A DNA stretch of 64,000 bases from Anaeromyxobacter sp. Fw109-5 (GTDB taxonomy: Bacteria; Myxococcota; Myxococcia; Myxococcales; Anaeromyxobacteraceae). The DNA lies in assembly GCF_000017505.1 (NCBI RefSeq), contig NC_009675.1:496001-560000 (forward strand). Direction: 5' to 3'. Below, piece after piece: positions 16,725 to 27,103 of the stretch (positions are counted from its first letter, which is position 1; the number at the start of each line of letters is the position of its first letter). The position numbers and the translations under genes are program-made. A model generated the notes under the pieces. The model did no database searches. It saw only the letters and a program-made list of their open reading frames with translations, and was not told the origin of the DNA.

Positions 16725-18095
16725 CTACCTCGCGACCTGCTTCCGCTTCGACTCGGCGGGCTTCTCCCACGCGCTCGGGAGGAGGTTGAACGGCAGCAGC
16801 TTCGCGAGGAGCGGGAGGAGCAGCATCCCGCCGGGCGCGGCGAAGATCGCGAGCGCCGGCACCGCCTTCGCGAGATCGATGAGCTGCGCCTTCACCTTCT
16901 TCTTCTCGTCGCGCGAGAGCGCGCCGCCCGACGCCGCCCGGGCGAGGAGCTGTCCGAGCTCGCCGGTCTCGCGGATCTCGGTGACGAGCGCCTCGAGGTT
17001 GTCGGTCACCGCCACCGTCACCCGCTCGACGACCTCGTCCGTGGCGACGTCGAGGTCCGACGCGAGGCCCTGCCAGGCGCGGGGGCCGTCGCCGAGCGCC
17101 TCCAGCCAGTCCGCGTGGTCCGCGTGCTGCGCCGCCGCCTCGATCTCCGCGCTGGCGATGGCCTGGGCGTCGAGCCCTGCCGCCCGCACGAACCGCTCGA
17201 CCCACGCCGCGGGCTCCTCCTCCACGAGCTTGAGGCCGAGCTGCGCGAGCCGGAGCTGCTCGAGGAGGAACCCGCGCACGCGCTCCGGCGCCGCGTCCGC
17301 GATCGCCTCGGGGTCGCGGGGCGCGACGATGGCGCGGCGCGCCTCGCGCGCATCGGCGCGGCCCAGCCCGAGCCTCGCGATCTGCCGCTGGCGCAGGACG
17401 CGGACCGCCGCGCCGTCGCCGTCGCCGGCGGCGCCGAGGAGCCCGGCGAGCGCCTCGACGAGGAGCAGGGTCTCGCGGGCGGCGTAGGCGCCGTGGCGCG
17501 CCAGCGCGGCGCCCACGAGGCGGCCGTCGCGGTGGTACCCGCTCACCACGCGCGCGAGGCGGCGGCGGAGCACCGCGACCTTGCCGGCGTGGAGCGGCAG
17601 CGCGTGAGCCGGCTCGGCGGGCGGATAGAACCGCGCGTGGAGCGCCTCGGCCGCGCCGCGCACCGCCCGCTCCACGGCCCGGTCGCTGGCGCCGCCCGGC
17701 TGCTCCGGCTCCGCCTCGATCGCCAGGGCGTGCTCGCCGGCGGCAGCGGCCAGCGCGGCGGCGATCTCAGCACGGCGCCGGGCCCGCACGAACGGATCGC
17801 CGCGCAGCAGGGCGAGGTCGAGCGCGAGACCGATGTGCGCGCGGACCTCGTCGAGGAACACGTCTCGCGCAGAGGCCGGGCGATCCGCCCCCTCGCCCGG
17901 AACGCGCACCGCGACCCGCCGGCGCAGCGAGCGGGCCACGAGCAGGTTCGCCGCCGGCGCGAGATCGAGGGGAGTGGATGCCGCGGCACGCACGTCGGCG
18001 GGAAGCCGCGCGCGGGCCTGGTGGGGATCGTGGCCGAGCAGCTCCTCGTCCAGGAGCTGCTCGAGCCAGCGTCTGTCGCTGAGCCGTCTCGGCAC
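16725..18095 (-). CDS. LETM1-like domain protein
   Basis: 456 residues from the GTG at 18095; an ATG at 18188 would add a 31-residue Arg/Pro-rich extension that looks non-coding. The body is helical, Ala/Arg-rich and unassigned. The C-terminal 80 residues ([22 protein letters not shown], then [28 protein letters not shown]) resemble the ribosome-binding-like region of LETM1, with one hydrophobic segment. In eukaryotes LETM1 is a mitochondrial inner-membrane protein linked to ion homeostasis; the role of bacterial versions is unclear. The gene sits directly downstream of recA on the same strand. Confidence 0.55.
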   Translation of the reverse strand: MPRRLSDRRWLEQLLDEELLGHDPHQARARLPADVRAAASTPLDLAPAANLLVARSLRRRVAVRVPGEGADRPASARDVFLDEVRAHIGLALDLALLRGDPFVRARRRAEIAAALAAAAGEHALAIEAEPEQPGGASDRAVERAVRGAAEALHARFYPPAEPAHALPLHAGKVAVLRRRLARVVSGYHRDGRLVGAALARHGAYAARETLLLVEALAGLLGAAGDGDGAAVRVLRQRQIARLGLGRADAREARRAIVAPRDPEAIADAAPERVRGFLLEQLRLAQLGLKLVEEEPAAWVERFVRAAGLDAQAIASAEIEAAAQHADHADWLEALGDGPRAWQGLASDLDVATDEVVERVTVAVTDNLEALVTEIRETGELGQLLARAASGGALSRDEKKKVKAQLIDLAKAVPALAIFAAPGGMLLLPLLAKLLPFNLLPSAWEKPAESKRKQVAR

Positions 18096-18200
18096 GGGGC
18101 GTCCGGGGCGGCGAGTGTAGCGTGCCTGGCAGGGGCCGCGCTCGCCCGTCCGGGCGCAAAGGGGGGAGGGGCGGGGGCGTTCGCCCAAGTGTCCGGAAGA

Positions 18201-19277
<1,077 letters not shown>

Positions 19278-19375
19278 GGTCCTTCCTCTCCTTGCGGGGA
19301 ACGCCTCGCGCGCTCCCGGCCATGCGGCGGTGGAGGTCTCTCTAGCAACACGCCCTGACAGGCGCCGCCGTCGGA

Positions 19376-19397
19376 CCTGAACAAGTGGATACTGAAC
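19376..19397 (-). promoter_or_regulatory. LexA-like box upstream of recA
   Basis: On the minus strand GTATCCACTTGTTCAGG (19392-19376) matches 15 of 17 positions of the myxobacterial LexA motif as I remember it (CTRHAMRYBYGTTCAGS). A second GTTCAG lies 15 bp upstream (19397-19392), giving two in-phase half sites. It predicts DNA-damage induction of recA. Confidence 0.5.
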
Positions 19398-19474
19398 GGA
19401 TGCTCGGTCGTCAAGGAGACGGCCCGGCGCACGATCCCGGGCCTGCGGCGGGCGTCCTCGCTCCTTGCGCATGC

Positions 19475-19624
19475 GTCGCTCGACTCCAGCCCGCTTCGCG
19501 GGCTTACGCTCGGGACGAGCGGGACATCGAAGGCGCCTCGGCGCGCGTCGCTGCGGGTGCCCGCCTCGGGTCCATTCATCCCGAGCGTAGCTCGCGCGCT
19601 CGCGCGCGAGCGAAGTCGAGGGAC
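19475..19624. repeat. two palindromic repeat cores (CTCGACTCC / GAGCGTAGC type)
   Basis: First copy about 19475-19530: GCTCGACTCCAGC, CGCTTCGCGGGCTTACGCTC and GGGACGAGC. Second copy 19576-19624, inverted: TTCATCCCGAGCGTAGC and GAGCGAAGTCGAGGGA. They share the core words of the composite repeats elsewhere but lack GGTCGN arrays. Confidence 0.55.
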
Positions 19625-19667
19625 TGGCTCCTGCGCCTTGTGAACGCCGCCGAGGCGTAGCCGCCAG

Positions 19668-20267
19668 TCAGGCAGACGCGCCGCCGCCGCCTACCAGGAA
19701 ACCGCCCGGCTCCAAGCCCAGCCGGCGGACCGCCGTCTCCCAGCGCTGCTCGAGCGGCACGTCGAACACGAGATCGCTGCCCTCGAGCTCGAGCGGCACC
19801 CACGCGCCGGCGGCCACCTCCCGCTCGACCTGCATCGGCGCCCAGCCCGCGTAGCCGAGGAGGAGCAGGAACGGGTCGCCGCGCGGCGCGCGCACCAGGG
19901 CCTCGAGCAGCTCGCGCGAACCTCCCAGGGACAGGCCGTTGCCGACGGGCACCGCTCCCTCCGCGTCCGCGCCGATGCCGCCCGGGCGGAAGAGGATCCA
20001 GAGGCGCTCGGGCTGGACCGGCCCGCCCACCAGCACCGGCGCGCCGGCGCGCCCGTTCGCCTCCGCGGCGCGGCGGAGATCCTCGTCCACGCTCGCGAGC
20101 ACCTCCGCGACCGTGACCGGGCCTGGGCGGTTCACCACGAACCCCAGCGCGCCCTCGCCGTGGTGCTCGGCCATGAGCACGAGCGAGCCGGCGAAGTTCG
20201 GGTCGCCCAGGGCGGGCGCTGCGACGAGGAAGCCGGGGGCGAGGCCGGAGGGCGCGGGGCTCGGCAT
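19668..20267 (-). CDS. YqgE/AlgH family protein
   Basis: 199 residues from the ATG at 20267; residues upstream in the open frame look non-coding. The family signature is clear: GLAPGFLVAAPALGDPNFAGSLVLMAEH near the start, then GALGFVVNRPGP, PVLVGGPVQPERLWIL, LLLLGYAGWAPMQVEREV and VPLEQRWETAVRRLG. The family (UPF0301/DUF179) adopts a compact alpha/beta fold of unknown biochemical function, and AlgH affects alginate regulation in Pseudomonas. Nothing here suggests a specific target. The next gene on the same strand is an HPF-like fusion, 120 bp upstream. Confidence 0.9.
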   Translation of the reverse strand: MPSPAPSGLAPGFLVAAPALGDPNFAGSLVLMAEHHGEGALGFVVNRPGPVTVAEVLASVDEDLRRAAEANGRAGAPVLVGGPVQPERLWILFRPGGIGADAEGAVPVGNGLSLGGSRELLEALVRAPRGDPFLLLLGYAGWAPMQVEREVAAGAWVPLELEGSDLVFDVPLEQRWETAVRRLGLEPGGFLVGGGGASA

Positions 20268-20387
20268 GGTGTCTCCGCGGCCGCGCCGACGGGCGGGCCA
20301 CCCCCAGATCTCTCGCGACGGGGCGCTCCGCGCAACCCGCGTCGCGGACGGGCCCCCGCCGGTCACAGGCGAGCTCGGGACAGCCCC

Positions 20388-20981
20388 TCAGCGCGCCGGC
20401 GCGGGGGCGGGCGTCGCCCGCCGGCGCGCCGGGAGCGGATCCACCGTGCTCGCCTGCGGTCCCTCGTCGCCGCGCGTCTCGACGAAGCGGACCGCCCGGC
20501 CGACGCGGAGCCGCGAGAAGAGCCCGCGCAGCACGGCGTTCGCGTGGAAGTACACGTCTCGCCCGTCCGCCGTGCGGAGGAACCCGTAGCTCTCCTCGGG
20601 GAGGAGGCGGGCCACCACCGCCTCCTCCGCCGGCGGCGCGTGGGACTTCACGCGGCCGTCGATGCGCCGCACGCGGTCCTCGAGCTGCCGGCGCGCCTCG
20701 CGGAACGCCTGCTTCACGACGGCGTAGAGATCGGCGTGGGTATCGGTCCGCGGCGGGTTGCGCCCGACCACGATCTTGCCGCGCGGCACCGAGACCTCCA
20801 CGCGGACGCGGTACTGCGAGCCGCTGTGCCGGTGGTGGCGGCTGGGCGCCTCCAGCTTCACCGAGCACCCGACGATCCGGTCCGACGCGCGCTCCAGGCG
20901 CGCCGCCTCGTCGCGGATGAGCGCCGACACCGCGGGCGAGGGCGCCACGTTCCTCCAGCCGATCTCGATGGGCTTCTGCAT
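20388..20981 (-). CDS. HPF/RaiA-like ribosome-associated protein fused to a cold-shock domain
   Basis: 197 residues from the ATG at 20981. Residues 1 to about 110 match the S30EA/HPF fold: IEIGWRNVAPSPAVSALIRDEAARLER, then VKLEAPSRHHRHSGSQYRVRVEVSVP and HADLYAVVKQAFREARRQLED. Residues from about 125 form a cold-shock-like OB domain: EEAVVARLLPEESYGFLRTADGRDVYFHANAVL with the RNP2-like VYFH, and VRFVETRGDEGPQAS. Such fusions would couple ribosome-surface binding to RNA binding during stress or stationary phase. The C-terminus is Ala/Pro-rich. Confidence in both domains is high; the exact function is inferred. Confidence 0.85.
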   Translation of the reverse strand: MQKPIEIGWRNVAPSPAVSALIRDEAARLERASDRIVGCSVKLEAPSRHHRHSGSQYRVRVEVSVPRGKIVVGRNPPRTDTHADLYAVVKQAFREARRQLEDRVRRIDGRVKSHAPPAEEAVVARLLPEESYGFLRTADGRDVYFHANAVLRGLFSRLRVGRAVRFVETRGDEGPQASTVDPLPARRRATPAPAPAR

Positions 20982-21041
20982 CGCTCGCCTCCCACTTCCC
21001 ACTTCGTCCCGTCCCGGGCAGCGCCCCGGCGTCCGCGCGCC

Positions 21042-22802
21042 TCACCGCGAGCTCCCGCCGTGGGCTCGGTCCGGCGCCCGCGTGACGCGGGCGAGTCGAC
21101 GGGCGAGCCCCTCGAGCGGCAGCGTGTTCAGCACGTCCTTCGCCTCGAGCCACCCGCGGCGCGCCACCCACACTCCGTAACGCAGGTTCGCGAGCTGGGC
21201 CGCGTCGTGCGCGTCCGTCGAGATCACCACCGGCACCCCCGCCGCCCCGGCGGCGCGGCACCCGGCGTCGGTGAGGTCGAGCCGCTCGGGCATCGCGTTC
21301 ACCTCGAGCGCGACCCCCTCCTCGCGCGCCACGGAGAGCAGGCGCTCGAGGTCCAGCGGGTAGGCGTCCCGCAGGCCGAGCTCCCGGCCGGTGGGGTGCG
21401 CGAGCACGTGGACGACGCCGCTGCGCAGCGCGCGCTCGAGGCGCTCGGTGGTGCGCGCGGACGAGTCCCCGAAGCGCGCGTGGACGCCGGCCACGACCAG
21501 ATCCATGTCGGCGAGGACGTCCTCGGGGAGGTCGAGCGCGCCGGAGGGCAGCACGTCCACCTCCACCCCGGCGAGGAGCTGCGGCTCGCCGCCGAGGCGC
21601 GCGTCGAGGGCGCGGACCTCCGCGGCGTGCGCCCGCAGGCGCTCGGCGTCGAGGCCGAGCGGGCGGGAGCGGGAGTGGTCGGTCACCGCGAGGTAGCGGC
21701 GCCCGAGCGCGCGTGCCGCCCGGGCGAGCTCCTCCAGGGTGGAGCGCCCGTCGCTCGAGGCGCGGGAGTGGACGTGCAGGTCGCCGAGGAGCTCCGACTC
21801 CTCGACCAGGCGCGGCAGCCGCCCCGCCTCGGCGGCCTCGAGCTCGCCTGACCCCTCCCGCAGCTCGGGCGGGATGAACGGCAGCCCGACCGCCCGGAAG
21901 ACCTCGATCTCCTCGGCGCCGCCGAGCCGCCGGCCCTCGCGGTCGAACACCCCGTACTCGGAGAGGTCGAGGCCACGCTGGGCGGCGCGCCTCCGGATCG
22001 CGACGGTGTGCTCCTTGCTGCCGGTGAAGTGGTGCAGCGCCGCGCCGAAGCAACCGGGCGGCAGGACCCGCAGGTCCGCCCGGATCCCCGCGCGCAGCCG
22101 CGCCTTGGCCTGGGTGGTGGTGGTCGCCTGCCCGAGCACCGGCTCCACGCCGGGGAGCCCGCAGAAGGCGCGGAGCACGGGCGCCGCGTCGTCGGCGGCG
22201 ACGAGGAGTTCGAGATCGTCCACCGTCTCCGTGCGGCGGCGGAGGCCGCCGGCCACCTCGGCGCGGCGCACCCCGGGGACGGTGCGCAGCCGCGCGAGGA
22301 TGCCCTCGGCGTACTCGAGGGCGCGGTGGAGCGGCATCCGTCCCGCCCGCGCCCGGTGACGCGCGATCGCGGCGAGCAGCGCGCGCGCCCGGGCCGGACC
22401 CATGCGCGTCGCCGCCAGGATGCGCCCCGAGCGGCAGGCGTCCTCGAGGGCGGCCAGATCGGTGACGCCGAGCTCCTTCCAGACGGCGGCGACCGCCTTC
22501 GGCCCCATCCCCTCGAGCCGCAGCATGGCGAGCACGCCGGGCGGCACGCCCGCGGCGAGCCGGCCGTGCTCGCGGCACTCTCCGGTCTCGACCAGCTCGC
22601 CGATCCTCTCGGCGAGGTGGGCGCCCACCCCGTGCAGCTCCCCCGCGCGCCCCGCCCGCCACAGCTCCGCGACCGAGGCGGGGTGGAGGTCCACCGCCTG
22701 CGCCGCGCGCCGGTAGGCGCGCACCTTGAACGCGTTGCCTTCTGAGAGCTCGAGGAGGTCGGCGATCTCCGAAAGGACCCGGGCGATCTCGGCGTTCTCC
22801 AT
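21042..22802 (-). CDS. polX: family X DNA polymerase / PHP 3'-5' exonuclease (PolX), polymerase site altered
   Basis: 586 residues from the ATG at 22802. The 8-kDa-like and HhH region comes first (EIADLLELSEGNAFKVRAYRRA, LHGVGAHLAERIGELV, LEGMGPKAVAAVWKELGV). In the palm, the usual GS pair reads GG (185-186), and the metal triad that is normally D-x-D plus D reads D196-L-E198 and D243. The C-terminal PHP domain is intact: GDLHVHSRASSDG, AVTDHSRSRPLG, GVEVDVLPSG, VVAGVHARF, HVLAHPTGRELG, STDAHDA. The exonuclease/AP-processing side should work. Polymerase activity may be weakened by the Asp-to-Glu change. Role: base-excision and gap repair. Confidence 0.9.
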   Translation of the reverse strand: MENAEIARVLSEIADLLELSEGNAFKVRAYRRAAQAVDLHPASVAELWRAGRAGELHGVGAHLAERIGELVETGECREHGRLAAGVPPGVLAMLRLEGMGPKAVAAVWKELGVTDLAALEDACRSGRILAATRMGPARARALLAAIARHRARAGRMPLHRALEYAEGILARLRTVPGVRRAEVAGGLRRRTETVDDLELLVAADDAAPVLRAFCGLPGVEPVLGQATTTTQAKARLRAGIRADLRVLPPGCFGAALHHFTGSKEHTVAIRRRAAQRGLDLSEYGVFDREGRRLGGAEEIEVFRAVGLPFIPPELREGSGELEAAEAGRLPRLVEESELLGDLHVHSRASSDGRSTLEELARAARALGRRYLAVTDHSRSRPLGLDAERLRAHAAEVRALDARLGGEPQLLAGVEVDVLPSGALDLPEDVLADMDLVVAGVHARFGDSSARTTERLERALRSGVVHVLAHPTGRELGLRDAYPLDLERLLSVAREEGVALEVNAMPERLDLTDAGCRAAGAAGVPVVISTDAHDAAQLANLRYGVWVARRGWLEAKDVLNTLPLEGLARRLARVTRAPDRAHGGSSR

Positions 22803-23202
22803 CCCCGCCTCACCGCGCGCCGCCACCCGCTCCATCCTGGCGCGGCGATCTCATGCTACGCCCGCGCGCCGGCGCGCCGGCCGATGCGATGCGGGGCGCT
22901 TCCGACGGTGGTCCCCGGGCGAGCGCGAGGCGCCCCCCGGCCGTACGCCCCGCGTGCACGCGAGCGCGCGCGCGGGTGTGGACGGCCCGCCTCCCGGGCG
23001 GCGCGGCGCGCGCCCTCTACCGCCGCCCTCGAGCGAGACCGCCAGGCTCGCGCCGCCCGCGGCCCACCTGCGCGGTTGCCGCGCGGCGTGCCGCGGCGGA
23101 TCCTGCGGGCGTTGCCGGGACCGCCGGCGGCTTCGAGCGGCTCCGGCCCGCGTCGCGCGACGGAACGCGGCCCGCCTCGCCGCGGGCCGGGAGGTCGAGG
23201 CC
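22803..23202. other. divergent intergenic region, polX / DUF6600-type gene
   Basis: 400 bp, extremely GC-rich. I see no gene family in any frame, no clear promoter hexamers apart from TAGCAT (minus strand, near 22856), and no strong inverted repeat. Confidence 0.4.
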
Positions 23203-24228
23203 ATGGCGGCCAAGACGGTGGGAGCCCTCGTCGGTGCGCTGCTCCTCTTCTGTGGAGCCGGTGCCGCTCCGGGGCGCGCCGCGGCGCAGGCCGGAGGGGC
23301 CGCGGTCTCCTTCGAGGTGTTCGAGAGCGGGCTGGCGCCGTACGGCGAGTGGGTGGTCGCGGGGAGCTACGGCCGCGTCTTCCGTCCGTCCGGCGTCGCC
23401 CCGGGCTGGCGTCCGTACACGCAGGGTGAATGGGTCTGGACGGTCGAGGGCTGGTTCTGGGCGAGCGACGAGCCCTGGGCGTGGGCGGCCTACCATTACG
23501 GCCGCTGGATCTTCGATCCGTGGCTCGGGTGGATCTGGGTCCCTGGGTACGACTGGGCGCCGGCCTGGGTCGCCTGGCGCGTGGGGGGCGGGTACATCGG
23601 GTGGGCGCCGCTCCCGCCCGGCGTGGTGACGTGGTGGGTCGAGCCGGTGCCGATCGTGGTGACGAGCTGGGTGTTCGTGCCGGTGCGCCGCTTCGTGGGT
23701 CACCCCGTTCACCGCGCGCTCGTGCCGCCCGCGCGCGTCCCCGAGCTCGTCCCCAGGACGCGGCCGGCGCCACCGCGCAGCGCGGGCGTGGCGCCGGCGC
23801 CGCCGCGCGGGGGGCCCCCGAGGCCACTCGTGGAGGCGGAGATCGGCCGACCGGTGCGGCCAGCGCCCATCGTGGCGGTCCCGTCTCCCGACGCGGCCCG
23901 CCGGCGGAGCGGCGACGCGGTGCCTGCCTTCCGGCCCGCCGCGAAGCCGGCGCCGGCGCCTGCGAAGGCGCCCGCGCCCTCCACGGCTCGCGAGCGCCGG
24001 CCCGAGCCGGCTCCGGCGCCTGCGACGGGGGCAAGAGCCCCCGCGTCTCCACCCTCCGGCAAGGCCGAGACTGCGCCGCGCGCCGCGCCGGGGTCCGCGC
24101 CGGCCGCGCCCGCACCCGCACCCGCGCCGAAGGGAGGGGAGGCGAGACCGGCTCGTCCGCCGGAGGCGAACAGCGGGGCGACGGCTCCGTCGCCCGCACC
24201 CGCTCCCGCACCCGCGAGGCGCCCCTGA
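23203..24228 (+). CDS. secreted Trp-rich, Pro/Ala-tailed protein (DUF6600-like)
   Basis: 341 residues from the ATG at 23203, with GGGAGG upstream. A signal peptide (VGALVGALLLFCGAGAAPGRAAAQA) is followed by a Trp/Tyr/Gly-rich domain: FESGLAPYGEWV, GRVFRPSGVAPGWRPYTQG, WVWTVEGWFWASDEPWAWAA, YHYGRWIFDPWLGWIWVPGY and IGWAPLPPG. This fits the DUF6600 pattern of exported proteins with WxP repeats. From about residue 175 the protein is a disordered Pro/Ala/Arg tail (long PAPAPA runs), probably spanning or binding the envelope. No enzymatic motif. Function unknown. Confidence 0.75.
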   Translation: MAAKTVGALVGALLLFCGAGAAPGRAAAQAGGAAVSFEVFESGLAPYGEWVVAGSYGRVFRPSGVAPGWRPYTQGEWVWTVEGWFWASDEPWAWAAYHYGRWIFDPWLGWIWVPGYDWAPAWVAWRVGGGYIGWAPLPPGVVTWWVEPVPIVVTSWVFVPVRRFVGHPVHRALVPPARVPELVPRTRPAPPRSAGVAPAPPRGGPPRPLVEAEIGRPVRPAPIVAVPSPDAARRRSGDAVPAFRPAAKPAPAPAKAPAPSTARERRPEPAPAPATGARAPASPPSGKAETAPRAAPGSAPAAPAPAPAPKGGEARPARPPEANSGATAPSPAPAPAPARRP

Positions 24229-24258
24229 GCGCGAGGTCGGAGCCGGACGCGCGCGCCG

Positions 24259-24846
24259 TCAGGCGCCGAGGGCGGCCTGGACGATGGGCTCGTAGCGCGG
24301 GCCCTTCGGCGAGAGGTGAGACTCGACCAGCACCAGCTCGCCGGCGCGCCACGGGATGCCGTCCTCCTGCGCGCGCGCGACGAGCGCCCCGCCGAGCCCC
24401 GGCGCGCCACGGGGATCGCGCGCGCGACCCAGGGTGAGGTGGGCGGCCCAGGGGCGCGCCTCGGGCGCGAAGCCCAGCGGCGCGAGCCGGCGGCCCACGT
24501 CCGCGACGAGCGCCCGCGCCGCCTCCACGTCGCCCTCCAGCCCGAGCCAGATGACGCGCGGCCGGCGCGCGTTCGGGAAGCCGCCCGCGCCCTTCACCTC
24601 GAGCGCGAGGGGCCGCGACGCCGCCGCCGCGGCGCGCACCCCGTCGGCGACCGACTCCACGCGCTGCTCGGGGACGGCGCCGAGGAACTGGACCGTGAGG
24701 TGGAGGTTCTCGACGGGGACCCAGCGCACGTCCTCCGCGTGTCGGCCGGCGGCCTGGCGGAGCGCGGCCGCGCGCGCGCCGATCCGCCGGCGAACCGCGT
24801 CGGGCGGCTCGAGCGCGACGAACAGGCGGTGGGTCTTGCCCTCCAC
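24259..24846 (-). CDS. thpR: RNA 2',3'-cyclic phosphodiesterase (ThpR, 2H family)
   Basis: 195 residues from a GTG at 24846. The two H-x-T/S-x motifs of 2H phosphoesterases are present: HLTVQFLG and HLTLGRARD. The N-terminus, THRLFVALEPPDAVR, and the family segment AEDVRWVPVENLHLTV are typical. It opens 2',3'-cyclic phosphates on RNA ends, as in tRNA 2'-5' ligase-like proteins. No Shine-Dalgarno sequence is seen; a weak TACACC hexamer lies 7 nt upstream, so the mRNA may be leaderless. The minisatellite at 24929 begins about 80 bp upstream. Confidence 0.88.
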   Translation of the reverse strand: MEGKTHRLFVALEPPDAVRRRIGARAAALRQAAGRHAEDVRWVPVENLHLTVQFLGAVPEQRVESVADGVRAAAAASRPLALEVKGAGGFPNARRPRVIWLGLEGDVEAARALVADVGRRLAPLGFAPEARPWAAHLTLGRARDPRGAPGLGGALVARAQEDGIPWRAGELVLVESHLSPKGPRYEPIVQAALGA

Positions 24847-24928
24847 GGGGGGAGGTGTACCGGACCGGAACGCGGATGGCGAGCGGGGAGAGGGGGGCCG
24901 AGGGCGGCGCCGCGGACACGACGGGAGC

Positions 24929-25219
24929 GGTCGAGGTCGGGGTCGGGGTCGGGGTTCGCGGTCGCGGTCGCTGGTCGCGGTCGCGGTCGCGGGTCGCGGG
25001 TCGCGGTCGCTGGTCGCGGTCGCGGGTCGCGGGTCGCGGTCGCGGGTCGCGGGTCGCGGTCGCGGTCGCGGTCGCGGTCGCGGGTCGCGGTCGCGGTCGC
25101 GGGTCACGGTCGCGGTCGCGGGTCGCGGGTCACGGTCGCGGTCGCGGGTCGCGGGTCGCGGGTCGCGGTCGCGGGTCGCGGTCGCGGGTCGCGGTCGCGG
25201 TCGCGGTCGCGGGTCGCGG
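24929..25219. repeat. GGTCGC minisatellite (about 290 bp)
   Basis: Tandem 6- and 7-bp units GGTCGC and GGGTCGC fill the gap between thpR and the glmS stop. The array begins with GGTCGAGGTCGGGG units and includes GGTCGCT and GGGTCACGG variants. It can be read through in several frames as Arg/Gly/Ser or Arg/Pro/Asp repeats, but no gene is supported. It is the largest of the GGTCGN arrays in the window and is a likely site of length variation. Confidence 0.9.
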
Positions 25220-25229
25220 ATCGAGCCGC

Positions 25230-27065
<1,836 letters not shown>

Positions 27066-27103
27066 GGGGATTCGCCTTCTACCACGGGGGAGAGCCCCTT
27101 CCG

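Larger units (their letters stand above)
19278..19667. other. recA upstream region
   Basis: 390 bp without a gene. It holds the recA promoter region with a LexA-like box (19376-19397) and two palindromic repeat cores (19475-19530 and 19576-19624) just after the convergent-side yqgE stop. Confidence 0.5.

Noticed and set aside
22726-23202. N-terminal extension of the DUF6600-type gene to 22726
   Set aside because: The ATG at 23203 has GGGAGG and starts a clean signal peptide. The upstream residues are Arg/Ala/Pro-rich shadow sequence overlapping polX.
24929-25219. Possible CRISPR array or coding repeat protein in the GGTCGC tract
   Set aside because: Units are 6-7 bp with no spacers, and frames through it give only Arg/Gly/Ser-type runs with no start signal. 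It is a minisatellite.
27066-27103. glmS ribozyme upstream of glmS
   Set aside because: Only 38 bp separate glmU and glmS, far too short for the ribozyme, and no matching sequence is seen.
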